Positions 8,686 through 17,349 of a stretch of DNA of 64,000 nt are shown one piece after another; the first letter of the stretch is position 1, and each line of letters opens with the position of its first letter. Below the pieces are notes generated by a model. The model saw only the letters and a program-made list of their open reading frames with translations, had not been told where the DNA came from and did no database searches. The position numbers were made by a program, and so were the translations under genes. This DNA is from Dinoroseobacter sp049800835 (lineage in GTDB: Bacteria > Pseudomonadota > Alphaproteobacteria > Rhodobacterales > Rhodobacteraceae): the NCBI RefSeq assembly GCF_049800835.1, contig NZ_JBNAFU010000008.1:124001-188000 (forward strand), given 5' to 3'.

Positions 8686-11600
8686 ATGCGCAAAGTGCTA
8701 GGGGTCTTGCTGTCGACCGCGTTCCAGACGTGTTTTTTCACGGCGATTATTTCCCTGTTTCTGTGGTTCCTCGGGCCTTTGCTGGCAGTCGGCGCGGCGC
8801 GGCCGTTGGACAGCTTGATCGAGCGCGGCCTCGTCATCGGGCTGTTGTGGCTGCTTGTCATCGTGTTTCTGACGATCCGGTATCTTCGGATCAGGCGTCG
8901 CGACAAGGACCTGACCGAAGAGATCGCGGCAGTTGACCCACGGGACGAGGCACTTGCCGACGAATTGAAGGAACTCTCTGTCAAACTGAAGGCCGCACTT
9001 GCAACGTTGCGCAGTTCCAAAAGCGGGCGTCGACAGCTTTACGAGCTTCCGTGGTATGTCATCATCGGACCGCCTGGGGCGGGCAAGACAACGGCCATTG
9101 TCAACTCGGGCCTGAATTTTCCGATCGATGGGCCGAAGGACAGCAATGCCATCGGCGGTGTGGGCGGAACCCGCAATTGTGACTGGTGGTTCACCGAAGA
9201 CGCCATCCTGATCGACACTGCGGGTCGCTACACCACGCAGGACAGCGACACCGAAGCCGACAACGCGGCGTGGCTCGGGTTTCTCAACATCCTCAAGAAG
9301 TACCGCAAACGCCAGCCGATCAACGGGGCGCTGGTTGCGATCTCGCTGTCGGACCTTTCGATGCAGGATCATGAAACCCAGATGAGCCATGCGCGGGCGG
9401 TTCGCCGCCGCATTCTGGAGTTGCGCGAGCAACTGGGCATTCGGTTTCCCGTCTACGTTCTGTTCACCAAGTCGGACCTGATCGCCGGGTTCGCGGAGTA
9501 TTTCGAGCCCTTGGGCAAAGAGGATCGAGAGCAGGTCTGGGGATTTACCTTCGACGCGGACCAGGCGAAGGCCCGTGAGCCCGCACTGGCGCGGTTTGAC
9601 GACGAGTTTGGTCTCCTTCTGTCGCAGATCAATGGCCACATGCTTGAGCGTCTGACCAGCGAGCTTGACCCAGACCGGCGCGGTCAGATCGCGGCGTTTC
9701 CAAGCCAGCTGGCGTCAATCCGACAGGTGGCGAAGGATTTCCTGAACGAGACGTTTCAGGAGACGAAGTACGAAGACAGAATTCTGCTGCGCGGGGTTTA
9801 CTTCACGTCCGGCACACAGGAAGGCACGCCGATTGACCGTCTGATGACGGGCATGGCGCGCGTGTTCGGCGTGGGACGAGCAGCTCTCGGGACCGGGCGC
9901 GGGACCGGAAAATCGTTCTTCATAACCCGTCTCTTCCGTGATGTCGTTTTCCCCGAGGCGGGCCTCGTTTCTGTCGATGACAGCGTGGAACGCAGCTATC
10001 GCTGGATCACGCGCGGCGCGATTGCGGCCGCTGTTCTGACCGCAATTGGCGTCTCCGGCCTGTGGCTTCGCAGCTATCTGGGGAACCAGGCCTTGATCGC
10101 CGAGGCGTCCGAAACGGTTTCTGCATACCGCACGGCCGAACGGGCGATCCCGAAGTCACCGATTGGCGATACCGATTTACCGTCTGTCGTACCTGCAATG
10201 AACCTCTTGCGCGATTTGCCGGACAATCCGCTCGACCAGACGCCGGAGGACATCGATCTGGCGCTTCAGTTCGGCCTTTATCAAGGCGATGTGATCGGCA
10301 CCAAGGCCGCGCAAAGCTACCGCTCGGCGCTGAACCAGCATTTCCTGCCTCGGCTGCTTCTGCGGCTGGAAGAGCAGCTTCAGGGCAATATGAACAATTC
10401 TGACTTCCTGTACGAGGGGTTGAAGGTCTATCTGATGCTCGGGCTTGATGCGCCCGCCACCGACCCTGAGCTTGTGTCAGATTGGATGGAAGCCGATTGG
10501 GCGCTGTCCTATCCCGGCGAAAGCCGCGCAACGTTCAGGGCGGACTTGTCGAGCCATCTTCATGCGCTTTTGAGCGGACCGATGCAGAAAGTCGATCTCA
10601 ACGGTCCGTTGATCGATCAGATCCGCGTTCTGTTGGCCGAGATGTCTTTGTCGGAAAGGATTTACAACGGCATCATTTCGAGTGCCGTTGCCAAGGAACT
10701 GCCGGAATGGCGGGTCGTCGACATCGCGGGCCCGGCCGCAGGGCGTGTCATGACGCGGTCCTCCGGAGCCCCGCTCAGCGCCGGTGTGCCGGGTATTTTT
10801 ACCTATCGTGGCTTTAACGAGGTGTTCCTCGAAGAGGCACTGGATGTCGCGTCCCGCTTTCAGAACGAACGCTGGGTTCTGGGAGAGGGCGGCGGCGCAG
10901 CTCAATCCGATCTGGCCCTCGCGCAAATGAGCCGGGATGTTCTCGGCCTCTACTACACGGATTATGTGGAGCATTATGACAGGCTGCTGGGAGACCTCGA
11001 CATTGTTCCGCTCAACAATCTGTCTCACGCGGTCGAAGTGACGAACGTCCTGTCCGGTCCGACCTCGCCAATCGTGAACATACTGGAGGCCGTGGCGCAG
11101 GAAACCCGCCTGACAGAAGAACGCAGCGTGGTATCGCCCGATACCGAACAGGCGGTTGGCGATCTTGCGGCTCAGAATGCGCTGCGCTCGATCCGCAACC
11201 GCCGCTTGCGCGATATGCTGAACGTTCTGGCGCGCGCAGAGGGCAATACCAGCGCGCCAGCCGTTCCCGGTGCTTATGTCGAGGATCGGTTCGCGTGGCT
11301 GCACACTCTGGTTCAGGCCGAAGAAGGGACGCCATCCGAACTGGACGGTATCATCGCAAAATTCGAGGAGGTGTACCGCGAGTTGAACCGGATGTCGTTG
11401 AATTCGGCACAGGCGACCGGCAGCGGGGCAACCGAACAATTGATGGAAGCCGTGACGCGGTTGCCCGGCCCGCTGAAACGATGGGCCAGTCAGGTGACGA
11501 GCGGGTCGTCCGGCATCACCGCCGAAGGCACGCGGTCGCAGATCAATGCGCGCTGGCAGAGCGAGGTTGCGCCATTCTGCGCGCAAGCCCTGTCCGGGCG

Positions 11601-12234
11601 CTACCCGCTCAGCGCGCAAGCCACGCAGGAAGTAACGATCCAGGACTTTTCCCGCGCCTTCGCACCGGGCGGCTTGATTGACAAGTTCTTCACGGATCAC
11701 CTTCTGCAACACGTGGACACGCGCGCGCGCCCCTGGGCCTGGAAAACAATCAATCAGGCGGAACTTGGTATTTCGGATGCGGTGCTCAAACAGTTCCAGT
11801 ATGCCTCCGAAATCCGGGACACGTTCTTCGCAGGGGGCGGTGCGCCATCGATCCCATTCGAATTGACACCGCAAGCGCTTGATCCGTCCGCGCAAAGTGT
11901 GACGTTGGATATCGATGGACAGTCCGTGTCGTATCAGCATGGCGACCAGATATCGCCTGCGGCATTGAAATGGCCGGGGCAGGTCGGTCTGGGGCGGATA
12001 AGTTTCTTTCCGCCCTCGAACACCATCGAGAACGAACTGACGCGGGACGGGCCCTGGGGCTGGTTCCGGCTGCTGAGTTCGGCGGAAGTGCGCGATACCG
12101 AAGCGTCGGAGAAAAAGCGCGTGATCTTCAAGGTCGGCGGTCTGATCGCGATTTACGAGATGCGGATGGGCTCGGCGTTCAACCCGTTCACTCTGGACGC
12201 ATTATCCAGTTTTCAATGCCCGGACAGCCTCTGA
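8686..12234 (+). CDS. tssM: TssM (IcmF-like) inner-membrane NTPase of the T6SS
   Basis: 1,182 aa. Two N-terminal membrane helices (~8-32 and ~42-64) are followed by a cytoplasmic NTPase with Walker A GPPGAGKTT at residues 128-136 and a DTAGRY motif near 177; a third helix sits at ~441-465. The long remainder is the periplasmic region ending in the conserved C-terminal domain (WPGQVGLGRISFFPP; DGPWGWFRLL). TssM joins TssL to the outer-membrane lipoprotein TssJ, which is not in this window. The ATG at 8686 has AAGGAGGGC upstream at slightly long spacing. Its TGA shares a base with the tagF ATG. Confidence 0.96.
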   Translation: MRKVLGVLLSTAFQTCFFTAIISLFLWFLGPLLAVGAARPLDSLIERGLVIGLLWLLVIVFLTIRYLRIRRRDKDLTEEIAAVDPRDEALADELKELSVKLKAALATLRSSKSGRRQLYELPWYVIIGPPGAGKTTAIVNSGLNFPIDGPKDSNAIGGVGGTRNCDWWFTEDAILIDTAGRYTTQDSDTEADNAAWLGFLNILKKYRKRQPINGALVAISLSDLSMQDHETQMSHARAVRRRILELREQLGIRFPVYVLFTKSDLIAGFAEYFEPLGKEDREQVWGFTFDADQAKAREPALARFDDEFGLLLSQINGHMLERLTSELDPDRRGQIAAFPSQLASIRQVAKDFLNETFQETKYEDRILLRGVYFTSGTQEGTPIDRLMTGMARVFGVGRAALGTGRGTGKSFFITRLFRDVVFPEAGLVSVDDSVERSYRWITRGAIAAAVLTAIGVSGLWLRSYLGNQALIAEASETVSAYRTAERAIPKSPIGDTDLPSVVPAMNLLRDLPDNPLDQTPEDIDLALQFGLYQGDVIGTKAAQSYRSALNQHFLPRLLLRLEEQLQGNMNNSDFLYEGLKVYLMLGLDAPATDPELVSDWMEADWALSYPGESRATFRADLSSHLHALLSGPMQKVDLNGPLIDQIRVLLAEMSLSERIYNGIISSAVAKELPEWRVVDIAGPAAGRVMTRSSGAPLSAGVPGIFTYRGFNEVFLEEALDVASRFQNERWVLGEGGGAAQSDLALAQMSRDVLGLYYTDYVEHYDRLLGDLDIVPLNNLSHAVEVTNVLSGPTSPIVNILEAVAQETRLTEERSVVSPDTEQAVGDLAAQNALRSIRNRRLRDMLNVLARAEGNTSAPAVPGAYVEDRFAWLHTLVQAEEGTPSELDGIIAKFEEVYRELNRMSLNSAQATGSGATEQLMEAVTRLPGPLKRWASQVTSGSSGITAEGTRSQINARWQSEVAPFCAQALSGRYPLSAQATQEVTIQDFSRAFAPGGLIDKFFTDHLLQHVDTRARPWAWKTINQAELGISDAVLKQFQYASEIRDTFFAGGGAPSIPFELTPQALDPSAQSVTLDIDGQSVSYQHGDQISPAALKWPGQVGLGRISFFPPSNTIENELTRDGPWGWFRLLSSAEVRDTEASEKKRVIFKVGGLIAIYEMRMGSAFNPFTLDALSSFQCPDSL

Positions 12235-12899
12235 TGGGCAGTGTCTACGGAGCCTTCGGAAAGATGCCAGGTGCTGGAGATTTCATCCGGTTCGGGTTGC
12301 CCGGCGACTTTGTCAGCGCCTGGGATGCCTGGCTGCAAGCGGGCATGATCGAGGCGGCCCGGCACCTCGGGAGCATGTGGGATGACGCGTATTTTTCGGC
12401 CCCGATCTGGCGCTTTGGCCTGCCGAGAGGGGCTGCGGGTCGCGCGGCGATGCTTGGCGTGGTCATGCCGTCGGTAGATCGCGTCGGGCGCCGGTTCCCT
12501 CTGACGCTTGCCCTAAGCCTGCCGAATGGCGCCTCCCTCGTCGGCTCCTTTCTGCAAGCCCGCGCGGTTTTCGTTGGCCTCGAGGATGCCGCTCTCGCTG
12601 CGTTGGATGCGGCCACCGCACCAGCCGATCTTGAGCGTGATCTGAGCGCGATGACAGCGCCTTTGACAGCCTCAGCTGCCGAAAGCAGGCTTGGTGAGCT
12701 CGTTGTGCTGCACCGCGACGCCGATGCGGACAGCGCTGCCGATCTCGCCACGGCACTTATCGGTGCGGCAGCAGACGGGAAAAGCCTTTGGTGCACGCAA
12801 ACCGATGCCGGGTCCGTTGCATTTGCCGCCGAGGCCCTGCCGTCTCCGCAGGTGTTTGCGCGGCTCATGCATCCCTTTGCAGACCGCGAGCCCGTCTGA
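12234..12899 (+). CDS. tagF: TagF (ImpM family) T6SS repressor/accessory protein
   Basis: 221 aa from the ATG at 12234, chosen because it overlaps the tssM stop (TGATG) and begins the domain exactly (YGAFGKMPGAGDFIRFGLPGDFVSAWDAWLQAGM); longer upstream extension of the same frame only runs into tssM. The motif RVGRRFPLTLALSLP is typical of the family. TagF is a cytoplasmic posttranslational repressor of T6SS assembly in other bacteria, sometimes fused to a PP2C phosphatase. Here the phosphatase is the next gene, overlapping by one base, which supports that functional pairing. Confidence 0.92.
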   Translation: MGSVYGAFGKMPGAGDFIRFGLPGDFVSAWDAWLQAGMIEAARHLGSMWDDAYFSAPIWRFGLPRGAAGRAAMLGVVMPSVDRVGRRFPLTLALSLPNGASLVGSFLQARAVFVGLEDAALAALDAATAPADLERDLSAMTAPLTASAAESRLGELVVLHRDADADSAADLATALIGAAADGKSLWCTQTDAGSVAFAAEALPSPQVFARLMHPFADREPV

Positions 12900-13624
12900 T
12901 GCCGATAGCCAGACGCGCCCGCTTTTCCGCCAAAACCCATACAGGCCTCGTGCGCGCGGTCAACGAGGACGCGGTGCTGGCTCTGCCGGAACAGGGCATC
13001 TGGATCGTTTCGGACGGTATGGGGGGATACAAGGGGGGCGCTTTTGCCAGCCAGACCGTGGTGGACGCCGTCGCAATGCAACCGCCTGACGCCTCCGGCG
13101 TTGTAGACGCCGCGGCCGTGGCCGATGCTGTCATGTCAGCCCACACGATCATCCAGGCAGAGGCGGACCGTGCACAGGCAACAATGGGCGCGACGGTCGT
13201 TGCCTTGATCCTGTCGGAGGACCGCTATCAATGCCTGTGGTCCGGCGACAGTCGGCTTTACCTGTTGCGTCAGGGGGATCTGCAGATGATCAGCACGGAT
13301 CACTCCGTGGTAGCAGATCTGGTAAAGGCCGGAGAAATGGACTGGGACGAGGCGGATCAATCGGCCATGTCCAACCAGATTACCCAAGCCGTGGGCGTGG
13401 GTGAGCATCCCGGACTTGAACATGTCGCCGGCCCGCTCGAACCCGGAGACCGCTTCTTGTTGTGTTCGGATGGGCTGACGAAATACGCCAATCGCAAGAC
13501 GCTGCTGCACGTAATGGCACATGCGTCCATCGAACATGTTGTCGAGCGCCTGCTCGAGATTGCGATGGAGGGCGGGGCGGACGACAACATCACTCTGGTC
13601 GTTGTGGAAATCCCCCGGGCATAA
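12899..13624 (+). CDS. PP2C-family Ser/Thr phosphatase (PppA-like)
   Basis: 241 aa from the ATG at 12899, which overlaps the tagF TGA. Conserved PP2C metal-binding motifs are all present: NED at 22-24, SDGMGG at 38-43, MGATVVALI, WSGDSRLYLLR, LCSDGLTKYANRK and GGADDNITLVVVEI. Within T6SS clusters PppA removes the phosphothreonine that is read by the FHA protein and so counteracts kinase-driven activation. No kinase is visible here; it may lie upstream of the window. This is the last gene of the T6SS run, followed by 375 nt without a clear gene. Confidence 0.93.
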   Translation: MPIARRARFSAKTHTGLVRAVNEDAVLALPEQGIWIVSDGMGGYKGGAFASQTVVDAVAMQPPDASGVVDAAAVADAVMSAHTIIQAEADRAQATMGATVVALILSEDRYQCLWSGDSRLYLLRQGDLQMISTDHSVVADLVKAGEMDWDEADQSAMSNQITQAVGVGEHPGLEHVAGPLEPGDRFLLCSDGLTKYANRKTLLHVMAHASIEHVVERLLEIAMEGGADDNITLVVVEIPRA

Positions 13625-13999
13625 GTTGTTAACCTCGGTTGGATAGATACGTTTTGAGGATGGTGTGCGGTGGGTAGAGTAATTCGCATCTCACAGGTGC
13701 AAGGCGGCAAGGAGGTTTTGGGAGATGCGCGATGACCACGATGCACTTATCTGGACGGACGTGGACGTTCGAAGCTGCCGTTTGGCGGCGTGATTGTGCC
13801 GGAAGCGTCCCCTGTGATCGCTTGCGCATATTTCGCCGCGTTCCTCGTCCCGCTAAAGGGACAGCAGATTGTCGACGGGGCACCAGCGTGGATGTTGATC
13901 GCGCCGTCAATGAATGCGGCTCGGGTACGGCTCTCAATTGCGCGCCGACCCCCGCTGCCGTATAAGTTAGTGTAATTTCCAAGAATTGAGGCTTACGCC
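13625..13999. other. Intergenic region after the T6SS cluster, no confident gene
   Basis: 375 nt. Short open frames exist on both strands, but none has recognisable domains or consistent codon bias. One tiny frame at 13725 has a good ribosome-binding site (AAGGAGG, about 8 nt before ATG) but ends after ~24 codons. The ompA-like gene's ribosome-binding site (TTGAGG) lies at its right end. I see no hairpin followed by a T-run that would qualify as a terminator. Confidence 0.5.
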
Positions 14000-14617
14000 A
14001 TGAAACTTACGACGCTTCTTTTGGGTATCGGTTTTGGGCTTCTGGCCAGCACCGCATCCGGTCAGGACTACAGCTCTGAGGAGCTCAAACAATTGTTCGA
14101 GCGGCAAAAGGGCGCCGTATCCGAAGGTCTTGGAACAACGCGCGGGCTGCGCATCCGCACGCAGGAGGAAGCCGAAAGCGCCGGGGCAGCCACCGTGCAG
14201 ACAGAAAGCGCGGTTGTTGCCAATTCTGTGGGCGGCGCCACGGCCGCAAACGTGCCGGTGCAGCCTGTGAGCCTGCCGGCCGATATACAGATCAATCTGC
14301 GCATCAGCTTCGACTATGACTCTGCCGCCCTGAAGCCGAGCGAACAAGCAAAGCTCGCGCCGATGTGTGATGCGATCCAGACAAGCGATGTCGAGGTTCT
14401 GCGCGTGGTGGGGCATACGGACTCCAGTGGATCGGACGCCTATAACCAGCAGCTTTCTCAACTCAGGGCGGAAGAGGTGGCACGGTACCTCGTGGACCAG
14501 TGCAATGTGGACCCGTCAAGGCTTCAGACGATGGGGCTTGGTGAAACGGCGCCACTGAATGCCGCAAACCCGCGGGCGGATGAAAACCGCAGGGTCGAGT
14601 TTCAGGCGTTGAGCTGA
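14000..14617 (+). CDS. Exported OmpA-family protein
   Basis: 205 aa. The signal peptide is residues 1-21 (KLTTLLLGIGFGLLASTASG then QDY). A low-complexity region follows, then an OmpA/MotB peptidoglycan-binding domain at ~95-205 with the FDYDSAALKP strand, VVGHTDSSGSDAYNQQLSQLRAEEVARYL and the ending GLGETAPLNAANPRADENRRVEF. It likely binds peptidoglycan in the periplasm. A TTGAGG ribosome-binding site precedes the ATG at about 9 nt. It converges on the caspase-like gene with only 19 nt between them. Whether it serves the neighbouring T6SS is unknown. Confidence 0.85.
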   Translation: MKLTTLLLGIGFGLLASTASGQDYSSEELKQLFERQKGAVSEGLGTTRGLRIRTQEEAESAGAATVQTESAVVANSVGGATAANVPVQPVSLPADIQINLRISFDYDSAALKPSEQAKLAPMCDAIQTSDVEVLRVVGHTDSSGSDAYNQQLSQLRAEEVARYLVDQCNVDPSRLQTMGLGETAPLNAANPRADENRRVEFQALS

Positions 14618-14636
14618 CAGGTCAGGTCTGCCGACC

Positions 14637-16136
14637 TTACGAACACCCACCATGCGCCCAGTCGCGCAGTGCCTGCTTGAACGCCCCGCCGTAGGGGTGT
14701 TCTTTCTGCAAAGACCTTTGTGCTGTTGCCGTCACGTTCAGATAGACATTGGCTTGCGTGCACAGCCGCTCGCGTGTCCATTCGTGGCAGTTTGAACAGC
14801 TCTGGCCTTTCCACAACTCCTCCGGGATGCCTTCTATGGGGGCATAAAGCGGCTCGCCGTTCGCAAGCTGCGCGATGGTGCGACCATTCACGGCTGTGCT
14901 GCCGGACAGGATCGGGGTGTCGAAGAGAACGTCCTTTGAAGCGTTCTGGTCGGTTTCCGAAGACGGCGCGGCGGGTGTCGGCGTCGCAGGTGCGGCAGCC
15001 GCGAAATCGGTTCCATCCGCGATCGGGTCCTTTGCTTGTTTCGTAGCCAGTTCGCTTCGGGCAAACTCGGCGAAAACGCCGTTCGGAAATTCCGACAGGT
15101 AGGCCTCATAAGCCGCGGCAGAACCGCTTGATTGCGCAGCATCGATCAGGTTTTGCTCTCGCGAGGCGACTTCAGTTTGCGGCACTTCGGGAGCGGCACT
15201 GGGACTGTCGAGCTCATTTGCCAGAAGGCTTGTCAAAAGCCCGCGCGCTTCGTGCGCAAAAGGCGAGTCCGGATACCCGCGCAGATAGAGCATCACCTGC
15301 AAAGGATCATTGGTGGCTTTGACGCCCGCCCAGAGCTGTTCTGCTGCGACCGCGGCCGGATCCGTGGGTTCGCCTTCCACGAACATGAACTCAACCGTCA
15401 GAGAGGACGTATCCCACGGGGTCTGTGCCCCCCGCGTTGTCTCAAGCACGTCGATCCGGACTTCGCGAAACACGTCTTCGATCGTACGCCCAGGGACCGA
15501 CAATTCCCGCGCGAGGGCAGCCGAAAACGGGCTGTTGGTTCCCGTGCCGTCAAACGCAACGTCGTTCGGCGCAGTCGCATAGGCAAGGAATGTCCCCGTC
15601 GGGGCCTTCATTTCGGCCAGACCGCTGTCACCGAACTCCGGAATTGCATCGAAAGGATTGTTCCGGCACGCATCGAGGATCACGATGTTGGTGCGGTTGC
15701 GCGCGGAAAACATCTGCCGCAACACCGTCTGAGCCTCCAGCGCGACGAAATCGAGATCGGCCGGGTCCGACAGGTCGGTGTCGACCGGCAAAAGGTAGTT
15801 GCGTCCAAAAGACTGCACCCCATGACCTGCGAAGTAGAAAAGACCTGTGGCGTCCGGCCCGGCGCTGCGTAATGCCCGCCCGAATTCAGCGACCCCGCGC
15901 GTCAGCGTAACCTGATCCGCATCCGTCAGCAGCGTGACTTCAAACCCGACATCCGCCAGTGTTCGCGCCATCAATTCTGCGTCCGATGTCGGGTTTTTCA
16001 GCGAGGAAACACTTTGATAACCCCCATTGCCGATAACAAGGGCAAGACGTTGCACGGCGTGGGCGGATGTCGCGGAGAAAACGCCCACGAGCAGTGCCGC
16101 CACCAAGGGGATAGCAAAGAGTTTCAACCTGCTCAT
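14637..16136 (-). CDS. Exported caspase-fold (peptidase C14) protein with C-terminal CxxCH motif
   Basis: 499 aa from the ATG at 16136, chosen because it begins a clear signal peptide (1-27, ending SAHA) and has AGGATGGG upstream; the frame extends further upstream but not convincingly. The caspase domain (~28-250) carries the catalytic pair H105 (YFAGHGVQ) and C157 (VILDACRNNPF). A tetratricopeptide-like linker region is followed by a C-terminal segment containing GQSCSNCHEWTRERLC, which includes CxxCH, a possible covalent haem attachment site. It is therefore predicted to be a periplasmic metacaspase-like protease. It is divergent from the YceI-OmpA gene. Confidence 0.85.
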   Translation of the reverse strand: MSRLKLFAIPLVAALLVGVFSATSAHAVQRLALVIGNGGYQSVSSLKNPTSDAELMARTLADVGFEVTLLTDADQVTLTRGVAEFGRALRSAGPDATGLFYFAGHGVQSFGRNYLLPVDTDLSDPADLDFVALEAQTVLRQMFSARNRTNIVILDACRNNPFDAIPEFGDSGLAEMKAPTGTFLAYATAPNDVAFDGTGTNSPFSAALARELSVPGRTIEDVFREVRIDVLETTRGAQTPWDTSSLTVEFMFVEGEPTDPAAVAAEQLWAGVKATNDPLQVMLYLRGYPDSPFAHEARGLLTSLLANELDSPSAAPEVPQTEVASREQNLIDAAQSSGSAAAYEAYLSEFPNGVFAEFARSELATKQAKDPIADGTDFAAAAPATPTPAAPSSETDQNASKDVLFDTPILSGSTAVNGRTIAQLANGEPLYAPIEGIPEELWKGQSCSNCHEWTRERLCTQANVYLNVTATAQRSLQKEHPYGGAFKQALRDWAHGGCS

Positions 16137-16281
16137 GTCGACCCATCCTAAGTTGTGCCAGAGGTGACTGTTTGATACTTCCAGACTTAAGTCAAAGTGG
16201 TAGACCATTTTTCTCGCAAAATAGTGTCTTTTGTGTTGAAATCCGAAGGCAGGGAAAAAGAATTGGCCACGGAGGTTTGTG

Positions 16282-17349
16282 ATGAGCGTTTTTCGGTTAT
16301 TCAAGATCAGCGTACTACCTGTTTTTCTTGCTGTTTTCGGCGCCGCACCACTGGCAGCGGCCAATCCGTTCGAACCCGGTTGGATCCTTGAATCCGAAGG
16401 GTCCGCACTCCGGTTCACATCCGTCAAGAAAGGGTCCGTGGTCGAGACCAGTACGTTTGCAACCTATACCGGTCTGATCGACCCCAACGGCGCCGCTGAA
16501 ATCAAGGTTCTTCTCGACTCCGTCGACACGGGGATCGACCTTCGCAACGTACGTATGCGGTTCCTGTTTTTCGAGACATTCAAGTTCCCCGAAGCGACCA
16601 TTCGCCTCCAACTTGATCCGGCTTTGATCGAAGACTTGCAAACCGTGCGGCGCAAGATCGTGACCCTGCCTTACCAGATGACGATCAAGGGCGTGACCGT
16701 CGACAAGGAAGCCGACGTCGCGGTGACCCTGCTTAGCGATGATCTTGTCTCGGTGACGTCAAGCGCGCCGATCACGATCACGCTAGAAGATTTCAAGCTC
16801 AACGAGGGACGCGAGAAACTCGAGGAAGCCGCCGGCGTGACCATCGTGCCTTCCGCTTCCGTCACGTTCGATTTCCTGTTCAGCCGACTTCCGACGGTGC
16901 CGGATGCGACCACCACCGTGTCGTCACGCGCAGCTGTGCCTGAGCCAATCCAGGTCGCGCTGGAAACCAGTGGCAATTTCTCACGCGAGGAATGCGCGGG
17001 ACGGTTCGAAATCCTGAGCCGTACCGGAAACATCTATTTTGCTTCCGGATCCGCGCGTCTGCGGAGCGAGAGCGTCGCCGTTCTGGATAGCATCGCCGAT
17101 ATTATTTCGCGCTGCCCGGGTCTTGTTGTCGAAATCTCCGGACATACGGACAGTGACGGGTCCGAGGCGGCCAACCGCGCCTTGTCGGAACGCCGTGCGC
17201 AATCGGTCCTGAGCTATTTCACGAACAAAGATGTTCCGGCGGAGCGCATGGTTTCGGTGGGCTACGGCGAAGCCGAACCGATCTTCCCCAACACCACCGC
17301 CGAGAACAAACAGCGCAATCGCCGGATCGAATTTCAGCTGATCAAGTAG
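16282..17349 (+). CDS. YceI-like/OmpA-domain fusion protein
   Basis: 355 aa from the ATG at 16282, which has GGAGG six bases upstream; an in-frame GTG three bases earlier is less likely. A signal peptide (~1-27, ending LAAA) leads into a YceI-like lipocalin-type domain (~30-205: WILESEGSALRFTSVKKGSVVETSTFATYTG, DSVDTGIDLRNVRMRFLFFETFKFPEATI). An OmpA-type peptidoglycan-binding domain follows at ~240-355 (IYFASGSARL, EISGHTDSDGSEAANRALSERRAQSVL, NRRIEFQLIK). YceI domains bind long isoprenoid or lipid ligands, so the protein could hold a ligand-binding module at the cell wall. The next gene starts on its stop codon. Confidence 0.85.
   Translation: MSVFRLFKISVLPVFLAVFGAAPLAAANPFEPGWILESEGSALRFTSVKKGSVVETSTFATYTGLIDPNGAAEIKVLLDSVDTGIDLRNVRMRFLFFETFKFPEATIRLQLDPALIEDLQTVRRKIVTLPYQMTIKGVTVDKEADVAVTLLSDDLVSVTSSAPITITLEDFKLNEGREKLEEAAGVTIVPSASVTFDFLFSRLPTVPDATTTVSSRAAVPEPIQVALETSGNFSREECAGRFEILSRTGNIYFASGSARLRSESVAVLDSIADIISRCPGLVVEISGHTDSDGSEAANRALSERRAQSVLSYFTNKDVPAERMVSVGYGEAEPIFPNTTAENKQRNRRIEFQLIK

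Noticed and set aside
13650..13720. Stretch vaguely like a tRNA arm
   Set aside because: No T-psi-C loop or cloverleaf pairing could be formed.
13725..13799. Tiny frame with a good AAGGAGG site after the T6SS cluster
   Set aside because: Only about 24 codons and no similarity to known short proteins; probably a chance site.
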